Counted from the stretch's first letter, positions 8,803-18,695 are shown. The stretch: DNA of 64,000 nt from Thermogemmata fonticola (GCF_013694095.1 NZ_JACEFB010000007.1:124001-188000); one strand, 5' to 3'. Made by a program: numbers and translations. Notes: generated from the sequence alone by a model not told the origin.

Positions 8803-10233
8803 GTGGCGAAACTGCTGATCATCGACGACGAAACGAACATTCTCTACTCGCTGCAAGAGGGCTTGGCCAGCGAAGAGCTGAGCGTGGTGACCGCCAAGAC
8901 GGCGCGGCGCGGCCTGGCTCTGTTGGCCCGCGAACTGCCCGATGTGGTCATCCTCGATGTCCGCCTGCCGGACATGGCCGGCCTGGACCTCTTCGACCGA
9001 ATCAAGGAACAGGCCCCGCGGGTACCGGTCATCATCATCACGGCCTATGCCACCACGGAAACCGCCATCGAGGCGATGAAGCGGGGCGCCTTCGACTATC
9101 TGCTCAAGCCGGTCGATCTGCATCACCTGCGCGATGTGGTGCACAAGGCGATCGAATTGCGGCGGATGCAGTCCGTGCGGGCGGTGTTCGACCAGCCGGA
9201 AAGACCGGGGGAGGACCCGATCATCGGCCACTCGCCGGCGATGCAGGAGGTGTACAAGGCCATTGGCCGCATCGCCCCGCAAGATGTCAACGTGCTCATT
9301 CTGGGAGAAAGCGGCACGGGCAAGGAGCTGGTGGCCCGCGCCCTCTACCAGCACTCCCGCCGGGCGGATCGCCCCTTCCTGGCCATCAATTGCGCCGCCA
9401 TTCCCGACTCGCTGCTGGAAAGTGAGTTGTTCGGCCATGAGAAAGGGGCCTTCACCGGGGCGGACCGGCAGCGCATCGGCAAATTCGAGCAAGCCCACGG
9501 CGGCACCCTCTTCCTCGACGAAATCGGGGACATGTCCCCCGCCACGCAGGCCAAGGTCCTGCGTGTGCTTCAGGATCAGCAGTTCGAGCGTGTCGGCGGC
9601 AGCGAAACCATCGCCGTGGATGTCCGGGTGATCGCCGCCACCAATCAGAAGCTGGAAGCCCTGGTGGAACAGGGCCGCTTCCGCAGCGATCTGTACTACC
9701 GCCTCAACGGCGTGACCATCCACCTGCCTCCGCTGCGGGAGCGCAAGGAGGACATTCCCTTGCTGGTGGACCACTTCCTGCGCCTGGCCAACCGCAAGCT
9801 GGAGAAGAACGTCAAAGGCGTGGCCCCGGATGCCCTGCGCATTCTGGAGGCTCACGACTGGCCGGGAAATGTCCGCGAATTGCAAAACGTCATCCGTTAC
9901 GCCGTGATCCAGGCGGTGGGCGAAGTGCTGACGGTGGATTGCCTGCCGGCGTCGGTCCGCGGTGGACCCGCCCCCCAAACCGGCCGCTCCGCCGAAGACC
10001 CCCTCGATGTCCGCCGCCTCGTCCGGGACATGCTCGCCTTCGGCACCCCGGACATCTACCGCCGCGTCATCGCCGAAGTGGACCGTGTGGTCCTCGAAGA
10101 AGTGCTCCGCCACGTCGGCGGGAATCAGGTCCATGCCAGCGAGTTACTCGGCATCTCCCGCACCACCTTGCGCGCCAAACTCGCCGCGGACAAAACTTCC
10201 ATCCTGCACGGCCCCTTGCCGGAAAACTCCTGA
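8803..10233 (+). CDS. Sigma-54-dependent response regulator (NtrC family)
   Basis: Activates sigma-54 promoters on phosphorylation by the kinase encoded just upstream. The receiver domain has the acidic pocket DD at 8-9, phospho-acceptor Asp52 (VVILDVRLPD) and the conserved Lys in LLKPVD. The AAA+ domain follows with Walker A GESGTGKE (168-175), the GAFTGA loop that contacts sigma-54 (about 215-220), Walker B LFLDEIGDM and the WPGNVRELQN segment. A Fis-type helix-turn-helix ends the protein (HASELLGISRTTLRAKL). Start is GTG 8803 after CGGAGGG. All functional residues are intact. With the kinase it forms an AtoSC/NtrBC-like pair; no obvious target operon lies directly downstream. Confidence 0.93.
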   Translation: MAKLLIIDDETNILYSLQEGLASEELSVVTAKTARRGLALLARELPDVVILDVRLPDMAGLDLFDRIKEQAPRVPVIIITAYATTETAIEAMKRGAFDYLLKPVDLHHLRDVVHKAIELRRMQSVRAVFDQPERPGEDPIIGHSPAMQEVYKAIGRIAPQDVNVLILGESGTGKELVARALYQHSRRADRPFLAINCAAIPDSLLESELFGHEKGAFTGADRQRIGKFEQAHGGTLFLDEIGDMSPATQAKVLRVLQDQQFERVGGSETIAVDVRVIAATNQKLEALVEQGRFRSDLYYRLNGVTIHLPPLRERKEDIPLLVDHFLRLANRKLEKNVKGVAPDALRILEAHDWPGNVRELQNVIRYAVIQAVGEVLTVDCLPASVRGGPAPQTGRSAEDPLDVRRLVRDMLAFGTPDIYRRVIAEVDRVVLEEVLRHVGGNQVHASELLGISRTTLRAKLAADKTSILHGPLPENS

Positions 10234-10305
10234 GCCTGGCCCTCTGGACTTTCCCTCGGCCCCTGAGGTCCGCGGCGTTTCCCCTTTGCTGACTCAGTTT
10301 CTGCT

Positions 10306-10375
10306 TTTTCCTCTTCGCCGCAGGTTTTCCCTTTTTCGCTGCCACCGTTTTCCTCTTCGCCGTAGGTTTTTCCCT
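10306..10375. repeat. Two-copy pyrimidine-rich direct repeat
   Basis: A 27-28 bp unit with core CCTCTTCGCCG, then C/T, AGGTTTT and CCCT, occurs at 10306-10332 and again at 10348-10375, near identical apart from one substitution and one inserted T. It lies between the NtrC-type regulator and the RRM gene. Confidence 0.5.
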
Positions 10376-10392
10376 CTGCGCCGCGGGCTGGT

Positions 10393-10430
10393 CTTTCCAG
10401 ATTTTTCACCTGCTTTCCAGATTTTTCACC
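10393..10430. repeat. Perfect 18-bp tandem repeat CTTTCCAGATTTTTCACC
   Basis: The 18-base unit occurs without mismatch at 10393-10410 and 10413-10430, period 20 bp. It could be an operator for the RRM gene or a remnant of slippage. Confidence 0.6.
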
Positions 10431-10511
10431 CGAATTTTGCAGGTTTCCCAACTCCCGGAGGTGGGGCGGAAGAGGGGTGGAGAAAAAATGTCACGAAAAG
10501 TCAGAATCTGC

Positions 10512-10539
10512 TTGCAGGACGGCCAGGAACGTTTATAGT
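10512..10539 (+). promoter_or_regulatory. Candidate sigma-70-type promoter for the RRM gene
   Basis: TTGCAG at 10512-10517 and TATAGT at 10534-10539 are separated by 16 bases. The -10 box matches five of six consensus positions, the -35 box its first three. Transcription would begin near 10546 and give a leader of about 140 bases. Confidence 0.4.
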
Positions 10540-10687
10540 GATGGGAACACAGAGAGTTCCAGTTCAAGGGACGATGTGCTGGCTCATCCCCTGCGGTGGG
10601 TACCTGCTCCAGCGGTCGGACGGGGCCGGAGGTGACGACGGGCGGCACAGACAAGGCCGAAGGGTTTTTGCGAAGGTTGGTTTGGGT

Positions 10688-11035
10688 ATGGCTACGAACA
10701 TCTATGTGGGCAACCTGCCCTGGAGCACGACGACGGAGGACCTCTACGCCCTGTTCCAGCAGTACGGGGTGGTGAGCCGGGCCCAAGTGATCATCGACCG
10801 GGAGACGGGGCGATCGCGGGGCTTCGGGTTCGTGGAGATGCCGAACGAGGAGGAAGCCCAGGCGGCGATCGCCGCGCTCAATGAGGCCCAGTACCAGGGT
10901 CGGCCGCTGACGGTGAATGTGGCTCGGCCACGGGAAGCGGGCGGCGGACGGGGAGGACCCCGGCGGGGCGGCGGCTACGGCGAACGCCACGGCGGCGGGG
11001 GCGGCGGCTACGGCTACGGTCGGGAGCGCTATTGA
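10688..11035 (+). CDS. RRM-domain RNA-binding protein with Gly-rich tail
   Basis: A 115-residue single-RRM protein of the bacterial/cyanobacterial Rbp type. RNP2 is IYVGNL near the N-terminus and RNP1 is RGFGFVEM around residue 45, with the exposed aromatic residues needed for stacking on single-stranded RNA. Residues after about 83 form an Arg/Gly/Tyr-rich tail (GGGRGGPRRGGGYGERHGGGGG), like those of cold-inducible RRM proteins. It probably binds mRNA in the cytoplasm, perhaps as an RNA chaperone; this is by family analogy. ATG 10688 is chosen because the domain begins at once (MATNIYVGNL); the open frame runs further upstream only because it coincides with the regulator gene. A hairpin terminator follows at 11106-11147. 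Confidence 0.9.
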   Translation: MATNIYVGNLPWSTTTEDLYALFQQYGVVSRAQVIIDRETGRSRGFGFVEMPNEEEAQAAIAALNEAQYQGRPLTVNVARPREAGGGRGGPRRGGGYGERHGGGGGGYGYGRERY

Positions 11036-11105
11036 TTCCCTTCCTGCCGATTTTTCCGAACCTGTTGCCCCTTTTCCCGAATCTGTACCATTAGACAGTG
11101 AGGCG

Positions 11106-11147
11106 GCCTCCGGTCATCCCCGGTCACCGGAGGCAGCACCGTTTTGT
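11106..11147 (+). terminator. Rho-independent terminator-like hairpin
   Basis: GCCTCCGGT (11106-11114) and ACCGGAGGC (11126-11134) form a perfect 9-bp stem with an 11-base loop, followed by a T-rich stretch (GTTTTGTTT) within about 15 bases. It sits between the RRM gene and infA, so infA probably has its own transcript or is attenuated here. Confidence 0.6.
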
Positions 11148-11191
11148 TTCACTCCCCAGCAAGTACCGGGGTGGCATGCGAGGGTTGACTC

Positions 11192-11413
11192 ATGGCGAAA
11201 GAAGAGGGGATCGAAGTCGAAGGCCGGGTCAAAGAGGCCCTGGCGAACACCCAGTTCCGCGTCGAACTGGACATCGGCGGTGAAGTCATTGCCCACGTCT
11301 CCGGCAAGATGCGCAAAAACTTCATCCGCATCATTCCGGGAGACCGGGTCAAGGTGGAACTTTCCCCCTACGATCTCAAGCGCGGGCGCATCACCTACCG
11401 GGCCAAGCAGTGA
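11192..11413 (+). CDS. infA: Translation initiation factor IF-1
   Basis: A 73-residue OB-fold protein that binds the A site of the 30S subunit during initiation. The sequence matches IF-1 along its whole length: [17 protein letters not shown], then NTQFRVEL, the [16 protein letters not shown] segment and the closing [21 protein letters not shown]. Size and charge pattern are standard. It stands outside a ribosomal-protein operon, as a monocistronic-looking gene between an RRM protein and a hypothetical gene. That placement next to an RNA-binding protein may reflect shared growth or cold control, but nothing in the sequence proves it. Confidence 0.97.
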   Translation: MAKEEGIEVEGRVKEALANTQFRVELDIGGEVIAHVSGKMRKNFIRIIPGDRVKVELSPYDLKRGRITYRAKQ

Positions 11414-11889
11414 AGGCCGGGCGGTTCCGCTCCCGCGGCGATCGTTCCTGTGAAATTCCTCCCACGGGCAGATTCTCAGTCGATCCACGCCACCGCTTTG
11501 GAGGTGAGCCGAGGAGAGCGTCTGGCCGAAGAGGCGTTGTCGCTCGGCTAGCTTGCCGCTTGGCATTGGCCGCACTTCCCCATCCCAAGAGCCTCAGGAT
11601 TACCGGCATCCCCGGTCGCGTGAATCCGCCACGGCGGGTGCACTTCCGCTTGCCTTCTCGTCGCCCCACCGCTCCCCTGGGCCCGTACTTTTCCGACAGG
11701 CAACCTCCGGTTGCGTTGGTCTCTTTCACTCTTGGCTTTGGCGGGGCAAGCACTTGAGACAATCTGGACGAGCGGAGGTATTTTTTACTTGACGCAGGGG
11801 GGCTGCTTTGTCAAACTTATCCCTGTCGCCTGTCCCCCTTGGGGGAATGGAAGTTTCCCCCCATTGTCCCAGCCACGGAGGGTGCAAGC
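11414..11889. other. Gene-free interval downstream of infA
   Basis: About 475 bases with only short overlapping frames, none with a good ribosome binding site before a protein-like sequence. I see no strong hairpin or repeat. Confidence 0.5.
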
Positions 11890-12177
11890 ATGTTATTCAC
11901 AGCAGAAGCAAAAGCGCAAGGCTGGCGAGCGGTGGCCGTCTTCGACGATGGCCGTCCGGAAGGTTTGGTCTTCGTGGGCCGTTCCTCCACGCATGTGCGG
12001 CAGGAGTACGCCGCCGCCTTCCTGGAACTCTACGACGAGGAGGATCGCGCCCACGTGACGGCCATCGAGCTACAGCAGTGGGTAGGGGCGCCGGATGCCG
12101 GCTACTGGACGAAGAAGAACACGCTCAAGATTCCGGTGCCGAGTAAAGCCGCGGTCAAGGTGAAGGCCGCCGCCTGA
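11890..12177 (+). CDS. Small conserved protein of unknown function
   Basis: A 95-residue cytoplasmic-looking protein beginning MLFTAEAKAQGWRAVAVFDDGRPEGLVFVG. No family is recognised. GGAGG about 8 bases before ATG 11890 decides the start; the frame is open upstream to 11839 but without a signal. The composition is balanced, with alternating hydrophobic strands in the first half and a Lys/Ala-rich tail (KAAVKVKAAA), which fits a small alpha/beta fold. An imperfect inverted repeat follows right after the stop codon and may end its transcript. Confidence 0.6.
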   Translation: MLFTAEAKAQGWRAVAVFDDGRPEGLVFVGRSSTHVRQEYAAAFLELYDEEDRAHVTAIELQQWVGAPDAGYWTKKNTLKIPVPSKAAVKVKAAA

Positions 12178-12199
12178 GACTCAGGTCTGAGAGTCAGGC
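12172..12199. repeat. Imperfect inverted repeat after the small gene
   Basis: GCCTGAGACTCAG and its near-complement CTGAGAGTCAGGC lie back to back, with 11 of 13 positions able to pair. No T-run follows, so a terminator is possible but unproven. Confidence 0.35.
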
Positions 12200-12381
12200 C
12201 TGAAAAGTTGCCGTTCGCAACCGCCGCCTGAGATTCGCGCTGGATGCGCACCCGCTTCCCTCCGCTTGCGGGTCATCGGTGTTGGGCTAGCCGCCGCGGG
12301 GGAGGGAAGTCGAGCCGGCGGATTTCCCCCTGCGCGCTTCCTGCACCTCCTCCCGTTCTCCCCGGCCTGCCAGCGGCTACA

Positions 12382-14052
12382 ATGGTTGGTATGGCCGATC
12401 GGGTGCCGTTACGTGTCAGTCAATTCCAGGTGCCGGTGGAAGAGCCGGAGGATGGACTGCCGGAGCAAGTGGCGGAGGCGCTGGGTCTGACCCCCGGCGA
12501 CCTGCTGCACTGGCGTGTGGTGCGCAAGGCGCTCGATGTGCGAGACAAGCAGAACCTGCGCTTTGTGTACACGCTGGAGATCGAGACGACGGCGGAGGCG
12601 GCAGAGCACGCCCAGCAGTGGGTGGAGCTGACCGGCAGTCCACTGGTGGTGGCGGTGCGATCGGAGCCGCCGTTTTGCATGCCACCGCCGGGTTCGCAAC
12701 CGTTGGGCAGCCGTCCGGTCGTGGTGGGGTCCGGCCCGGCGGGTCTGGTCTGTGCCTATTTCCTGGCGCTGCACGGCTATGCGCCGCTGGTGCTGGAACG
12801 GGGCGCCCCCGTTCAGGAGCGCATCCGCCATGTGCGGGCCTTCGACGCCGGCGGACCGCTGCATCCAGAGAGCAACTACCTCTTCGGCGAAGGCGGGGCG
12901 GGGACCTTCTCTGACGGCAAACTCACCTGCCGCAACTTCGGGCCGGATGCCCTGCGCGTCCTGGAACTGCTCGCCGAGTGCAAGGGGCAGCAGCCGGGCA
13001 AGCCGAACATCCTCTACTATCATCGCCCCCATCTGGGGAGCAACCGCCTGCCGGCTGTGGTCAAGGCCCTGCGACAGCGGATCGAGCGGCTCGGCGGCGA
13101 GGTGCGCTTCTACACCCGTGTCGAAGACCTGCATTTCGACAGCGGCGGCATCCGGGGGCTGAGCACCTCCAGCGGCTACCTGCCCGCCCAGGTCGTGGTG
13201 CTGGCCATCGGCCACAGTGCCCGCGATACCTTCCGCATGCTGGCCCGCCGCGGCGTACCCCTCTCCCCCAAGCCGTTCCAGTTTGGCGTACGTGTCGAAC
13301 ATCCCCAGGAACTGGTCAATGCCGTGCAGTATGGCCCGCGCCAGGACTATTACGTCCAGAAGCTGGGCAATGCGGACTACTCCCTCATTGTCAACGACAG
13401 CCGCTGGCCGCTTTACTCCTTCTGCATGTGTGCCGGAGGGTACATCATTCCCAGCGTGTCCGCGCCGGGGTATTTCTGCACCAACGGGATGAGTTTGAGC
13501 CGGCGGGATTCCCCCTACGCCAACAGCGGGCTAGTCACCACGTTGCCGGTGTCGGCCTTTGGCGGCAGCACCGCTTTGGCGGGAGTGGAATTGCAGGAGC
13601 GGTACGAAGCCCGCGCCTTTGAGCTAGGCGGCGGGGCGGACTATCGCTGCCCGGCCCAACTCGCCCGCGACTTCCTCCAGCAGCGCCGCTCGGCCCGCTT
13701 GCCGTCGAGCAGCTATCCGCGGGGCTTGACCAGTGCGGAATTGCGCGAGGTTTTGCCGCCTTTGGTCATCACTGCCTTGGAAAAAGGCCTGCGTGTGATG
13801 GATCGCTACTGGCGAGGGCGGTTCCTGCCGGAAGCGCTGCTGGTCGGTCCGGAAGCCCGCGGCAGCTCCCCGCTGCGCATCGACCGTGATCCGCAGACGC
13901 GGCAGTCCCCCGGCGTTCCCGGCCTCTATCCCGTGGGGGAAGGGGCAGGCTATGCCGGCGGCATCGTCTCCGCCGCCGTCGATGGCTTGCGCACCGCACG
14001 GGCCATCATCGCCACCTATGCTCCGTTGCAAGTGCCGGCCGCGGTCGGTTGA
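12382..14052 (+). CDS. FAD-dependent oxidoreductase (COG2509-type dehydrogenase)
   Basis: A 556-residue flavoprotein. The first 110 residues form a small alpha/beta domain (VPLRVSQFQVPVEEPEDGLPEQVAEALGL and following) typical of the uncharacterised FAD-dependent dehydrogenases of this group. The dinucleotide-binding motif GSGPAGLVCAYFLALHGY starts near residue 118, followed by the acidic end of strand two in LVLERG. Later come VVVLAIGHSARDTF, a substrate-side region, and the C-terminal FAD motif GLYPVGEGAGYAGGI with VDGLRTARAI. The substrate is not known. Start: ATG 12382 or 12391 is where the conserved sequence begins; no strong ribosome binding site is seen, and TACAAT just before may be a -10 box, which would make the transcript nearly leaderless. 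The upstream frame to 12244 looks non-coding. Confidence 0.85.
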   Translation: MVGMADRVPLRVSQFQVPVEEPEDGLPEQVAEALGLTPGDLLHWRVVRKALDVRDKQNLRFVYTLEIETTAEAAEHAQQWVELTGSPLVVAVRSEPPFCMPPPGSQPLGSRPVVVGSGPAGLVCAYFLALHGYAPLVLERGAPVQERIRHVRAFDAGGPLHPESNYLFGEGGAGTFSDGKLTCRNFGPDALRVLELLAECKGQQPGKPNILYYHRPHLGSNRLPAVVKALRQRIERLGGEVRFYTRVEDLHFDSGGIRGLSTSSGYLPAQVVVLAIGHSARDTFRMLARRGVPLSPKPFQFGVRVEHPQELVNAVQYGPRQDYYVQKLGNADYSLIVNDSRWPLYSFCMCAGGYIIPSVSAPGYFCTNGMSLSRRDSPYANSGLVTTLPVSAFGGSTALAGVELQERYEARAFELGGGADYRCPAQLARDFLQQRRSARLPSSSYPRGLTSAELREVLPPLVITALEKGLRVMDRYWRGRFLPEALLVGPEARGSSPLRIDRDPQTRQSPGVPGLYPVGEGAGYAGGIVSAAVDGLRTARAIIATYAPLQVPAAVG

Positions 14053-14255
14053 TCGATGGGGAAACCGCCTCCCCGGCGAAACTGGGGACCTGAACAGAGC
14101 GGCTCCCGGTTCTCGCCGCTTTCCCTTCCTCCCTTCATCTCCTTTTTGCTTGCAATCCCTGGCGTGCCGATAGTACATTACATAACGTTCCAGTAACTGC
14201 CCCAGAATCGGGGGTGCGCCCTTTCTGTTCCGCAACGATTCCTGGAGACGCTGCC

Positions 14256-15551
14256 ATGCGCTCGCTGCTGCTAGTGGGAATGACCGCCGCCTTGTTGGGC
14301 GGGGCGGTTTGGCTGGCTCAGACTCAATCCGCCGTGGGTCCTCAAGCGGGTGGACCTGCCGGTTCAGACCCAAACCAGATTCAGATCGAAAAAGGGGCGA
14401 AAAATCCCTGGACGAGCTTGCAGATCAACGCCGATCCGGAGCAATTCCAGTTCGCGGTGGTAGCGGACCGCACCGGGGGTCACCGCCCCAAGGTATTCTC
14501 CCAGGCGGTGCACCGCATCAACCTGTTGCAGCCGGAGTTCGTCGTCTCCGTCGGAGATTTGATCGAAGGGTACACCCTCAAGGAAGATGTGGTGACGCAG
14601 GAATGGCAGGAGTTCGACGGTTATGTCCGCCACTTCGCCATGCCCTTCTTCTATGTACCGGGGAACCACGATCTGACCAACCCGATGCAGGTCCGCGTTT
14701 GGGATGAGCGGTACGGCCGGCGGTACTATTCGTTTCTGTACAAAAACGTGCTGTTTCTTTGCCTGAGTTCCGAGTCGCCGCCGGATGGCATGGGCACGAT
14801 CGATCCCCAGCAGCAGAAGTGGGTGGCGCAGGTGCTGGCGGCCCATCCCAACGTCCGCTGGACGTTCGTCTTTTTGCACAAGCCGCTGTGGACGGACCGC
14901 GACTTAGAGAAGAACGGCTGGGCGGCGGTGGAGCAAGCCTTAGCGGGGCGCAACTACACCGTCTTCTGCGGCCACGTCCACCGCTATCAGCTCTTCCGCC
15001 GCCACGGCATGGATTACTACCAGCTTGCCACCACGGGGGGCGGCAGCCGCATGCGCGGCGTGGACTACGGCGAATTCGACCACATCGCCTGGGTGACGAT
15101 GAAAAAAGACCGGCCGGTCATCGCCCAGGTGCTCCTGGATGGCATCTTGCCGCCCGATCTGCGTGTCCCGGATAGCGACGAAAAGGGCGTGCCGGTCAAG
15201 AAAGTGGCCACCTATCCCGCGGGCGGTGTGGTGACGCTCAATGGCCAGCCCCTGCCGCGCGCCGCCGTGACCTTGCACCGCTACATCGAAACCAGCAAGA
15301 CCTACCGTGCCGTCAGCGATGGCTGGACCGATGAGACCGGCCGCTTCCAACTGAGTACCTATACGCGCTTCGATGGCGCCCCGGAAGGAGAGTTCGTCGT
15401 CACCGTCCGCCTGGCTCCCAAACTCCTGAACCTGGGCGGACCCGCGGAAAAGTCCCCCATTCCCGAACGCTACAGCACCCCGGCGCGCTCCCCCTTGCGG
15501 GTCAAAATCACACCCGCCGCCAACGACTTGAAACTGGAGCTGACCGATTGA
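14256..15551 (+). CDS. Secreted calcineurin-like metallophosphoesterase with C-terminal transthyretin-like domain
   Basis: A 431-residue exported protein. The signal peptide is MRSLLLVGMTAALLGGAVWLAQTQSA. The metallophosphoesterase core shows ADRTGGH (metal-binding strand; the usual D-x-H is replaced by Asp followed five residues later by His), GDLIEG, GNHD, a lone FLHKPLW and GHVHRYQ. The last 120 residues contain GGVVTLNGQPLPRAAVTLH and DETGRFQLSTY, a carboxypeptidase-regulatory-like beta-sandwich often found in planctomycete secreted proteins. The same kind of fold makes up the lipoprotein at 18216-18656. GGAG lies 9 bases before ATG 14256. It likely acts in the periplasm on a phosphoester of unknown nature. 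Confidence 0.85.
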   Translation: MRSLLLVGMTAALLGGAVWLAQTQSAVGPQAGGPAGSDPNQIQIEKGAKNPWTSLQINADPEQFQFAVVADRTGGHRPKVFSQAVHRINLLQPEFVVSVGDLIEGYTLKEDVVTQEWQEFDGYVRHFAMPFFYVPGNHDLTNPMQVRVWDERYGRRYYSFLYKNVLFLCLSSESPPDGMGTIDPQQQKWVAQVLAAHPNVRWTFVFLHKPLWTDRDLEKNGWAAVEQALAGRNYTVFCGHVHRYQLFRRHGMDYYQLATTGGGSRMRGVDYGEFDHIAWVTMKKDRPVIAQVLLDGILPPDLRVPDSDEKGVPVKKVATYPAGGVVTLNGQPLPRAAVTLHRYIETSKTYRAVSDGWTDETGRFQLSTYTRFDGAPEGEFVVTVRLAPKLLNLGGPAEKSPIPERYSTPARSPLRVKITPAANDLKLELTD

Positions 15552-15693
15552 AACTGAAACTGACCGGCTCGTGACGGGTGCTGCCGACGATGCGAAAACA
15601 GGACTTGACCGGTCCATGACCGGCCCAGACCAATCCCACGGATTCGGGAAGCCGCGGTAAAACCAAGCTTTCCGATTCCCAGGTGCCTATCCC

Positions 15694-16596
15694 ATGACGC
15701 GTTGGGTTCGCCTGCTCGAAGGACTCACCCTGGGGGTGATCCTCTACAGCGTTGTTATCTTCACCGTGGAGTTGGAATGGAGCGCCGAAACTGAGGAGCT
15801 GCCTCCCTTCTTCGCCTACTCGGAGCTGGCCATCACAGCCTTCTTCACTGTGGAGTATTTTGTCCGCTGGGCGGCTTCCCGCAGTTGGCGCTACCCCTTC
15901 AAGCCGATGGCTCTGGTCGACTTGCTCGCCCTGTTGCCGTTTTACCTGACCTTTCTGGTGGACCTGCGGGCCTTGCGCCTCATCCGCCTGCTGCGCCTGG
16001 TGCGGCTGCTCAAACTCTACCGTTACACAACGGCTTTGCACAGCATCCGCAACGCTTTCCACCGGGTCCGCTACGAATTCGGAGTCATCGGCTTTGCCCT
16101 CTTCACGTTGAGCTGGATCTGTGCCGTCATCCTTTACGAAAGCGAGCGGGAAGCGCAGCCGGAGGCAATGCGACACTTCTCCGATGCCGCCTGGTATGTG
16201 ATCGTCACCTTGACCACGGTGGGTTACGGCGACAAAGTGCCAGTGACGCCGCTCGGCAAGCTTACCGCCGCCGCCTTGATGCTCGGCGGCCTGGGACTGT
16301 TCGGCACCTTCGTCAGCCTCATCGGCGGGGCCTTCGTGGAGGAGCTGCGCTTGCGCCGCCTCCGCCATCACCACCATCACCACCATCCTGTGCCGCTGCT
16401 GGTGCTGCCGCCGACCCAGCCGGGTGAGCCGCCCCGCTGCTTCCAGCCTCACGAGATCATCCAGGCCCTTGAACAGGGCCAATTCGCCGCCCACGACCCA
16501 GCAGCCCTCGCGGAACTCCGCCAACTCCTCCTCGCCGCCTGCCAGTGGATTGTCCACGAACAGCAGCATGTTCATCCGTCTCACCCGCCGAACTGA
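15694..16596 (+). CDS. Six-helix potassium channel, voltage-gated type
   Basis: A 300-residue Ion_trans-family protein. Helices S1 to S3 fall in the first 95 residues. S4 carries regularly spaced arginines (RALRLIRLLRLVRLLKLYR), the signature of a voltage sensor. S5, a pore helix and the selectivity filter TTVGYGD follow, then S6. The cytoplasmic C-terminus has a run of seven histidines (about residues 226-232), then a Pro-rich linker and a helical end rich in His, Gln and Leu. The protein should form a tetramer in the cytoplasmic membrane and pass K+. No RCK/TrkA_N domain is attached, so gating by NAD or Ca2+ is unlikely; the His tract may bind metal or sense pH. Confidence 0.9.
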   Translation: MTRWVRLLEGLTLGVILYSVVIFTVELEWSAETEELPPFFAYSELAITAFFTVEYFVRWAASRSWRYPFKPMALVDLLALLPFYLTFLVDLRALRLIRLLRLVRLLKLYRYTTALHSIRNAFHRVRYEFGVIGFALFTLSWICAVILYESEREAQPEAMRHFSDAAWYVIVTLTTVGYGDKVPVTPLGKLTAAALMLGGLGLFGTFVSLIGGAFVEELRLRRLRHHHHHHHPVPLLVLPPTQPGEPPRCFQPHEIIQALEQGQFAAHDPAALAELRQLLLAACQWIVHEQQHVHPSHPPN

Positions 16597-16988
16597 TGCA
16601 ACCGCTTCCCCCCGCCTGTTCTGCCTCGCTTCCATTCGCTTTCCCGTCCATTGAAGCTGATCGTGCCCTTGCCTTGCGGCTAGGGGTGGTGTGCAGGCTC
16701 AAGCAGCCGCTCGATCGGCCTCCGGTCGATCCGAGCGGTCACCCTCCGGCGATGAGATGTGACCATAATTTTTTCGTGGAAGAGAGGTCTATTCATCTCA
16801 CAGTATGATCTTCTCTTCTCCAGCAAAAATTTAGACTATTTTTGGATATACAATTCCTTGTTCAGCGTCAGACAGTGTCATAGGATGGAGTGTCTGCCTC
16901 GCATCGTCCCTGCTGACGGGTCGCCATAACGGGAACAGGAGGGCGGAGGTGTACGCGGTTGGGGATATTGTGACGTTGAGGTGTCAGG
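16597..16988. other. AT-rich interval upstream of the second DUF1559 gene
   Basis: About 390 bases without a gene. The part 16760-16870 is far more AT-rich than its surroundings and is a likely place for the DUF1559 promoter, although I cannot fix a -35/-10 pair with confidence. Confidence 0.45.
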
Positions 16989-17993
<1,005 letters not shown>

Positions 17994-18215
17994 GCAGCGA
18001 GGAGTCGAGGGAAAAGATAGGAACCTCTAGTTAGACTGATGCTGGAATGAAGCAGCGACGAGACGGCCTCAGACCCACCTGTCCCCCAACTCCGCAGGAA
18101 GTTCGCCGGAGTTCGTGACCCACCGAAAGCAGAGGCCGGCAAAACGGGAACGACTCCCACGATAATGGTGGGGAAAAATTGCTGGCGAGGCGATGAACTT
18201 CAGGAGGAATCCAAA

Positions 18216-18656
18216 GTGGCTCGGCAACGGGTTGGCTTCGTGATACTGGCGGCGGCCTGTGTCGTTTTGAGCGGTTGCCAGCCGTCCTTGGCGACGGTGG
18301 AGGGCCAGGTGCGTTATCAGGGCCAGCCGCTGCCCGGTGGTTCGATCATTTTCTACTGCGCGGATGGACAGATTGTGCGCGGCCTGATCGCTCCCGATGG
18401 CCGCTATCAGGTGGTGAATGTGCCTTACGGAACAGCGCGGGTGGCGATCCAGGCGCACCGTGCCCAACCGGAGGGGTTGCGCCTGCCGCAAAAGCTGCCG
18501 CCGGTCAAAAACGGACCGATTAGTCCCGCCGGCTTGCCGCCGAATGATCCGCGGGTGGTACCCCTACCAGCCCGTTACGCCTACCCGGAGGAATCCGGGC
18601 TGAGCCTGCTTGTGGACCGGTCGGTGATAACTCAGGACTTTGAATTGAAACCATAA
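18216..18656 (+). CDS. Small lipoprotein with carboxypeptidase-regulatory-like fold
   Basis: A 146-residue exported protein. GTG 18216 is the start: AGGAGG at 18202-18207 lies 8 bases upstream, and a short lipoprotein signal follows (ARQRVGFVILAAACVVLSGC) with the lipobox LSGC and acceptor Cys21. The mature part, TVEGQVRYQGQPLPGGSIIFYC then DGRYQVVNVPYGTARVAIQ, is a transthyretin-like beta-sandwich of the type common in planctomycete genes that follow DUF1559 genes. An ATG at 18165 is in frame but places a charged, non-signal sequence before the lipobox. It probably sits on the membrane or cell surface and may partner the DUF1559 protein next to it. Confidence 0.8.
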   Translation: MARQRVGFVILAAACVVLSGCQPSLATVEGQVRYQGQPLPGGSIIFYCADGQIVRGLIAPDGRYQVVNVPYGTARVAIQAHRAQPEGLRLPQKLPPVKNGPISPAGLPPNDPRVVPLPARYAYPEESGLSLLVDRSVITQDFELKP

Positions 18657-18695
18657 TGATTATGTCATGAAAAAGTATAACTGGAGTATATGAAT

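Larger units (their letters stand above)
10234..10687. other. Repeat-bearing interval before the RRM gene
   Basis: About 450 bases without a credible gene. The first half is pyrimidine-rich on the plus strand and holds two sets of short direct repeats; the second half holds a promoter-like sequence at 10512-10539 and a leader of roughly 140 bases before the RRM start codon. Repeats and promoter are listed separately. Confidence 0.5.

Noticed and set aside
8494-10134. A 546-residue minus-strand open frame
   Set aside because: It is a shadow of the NtrC-type regulator gene and has no motif of its own.
9962-10687. A long N-terminal extension of the RRM protein
   Set aside because: The frame is open only because it runs through the regulator gene in another frame and through repeats; the RRM domain starts right at ATG 10688.
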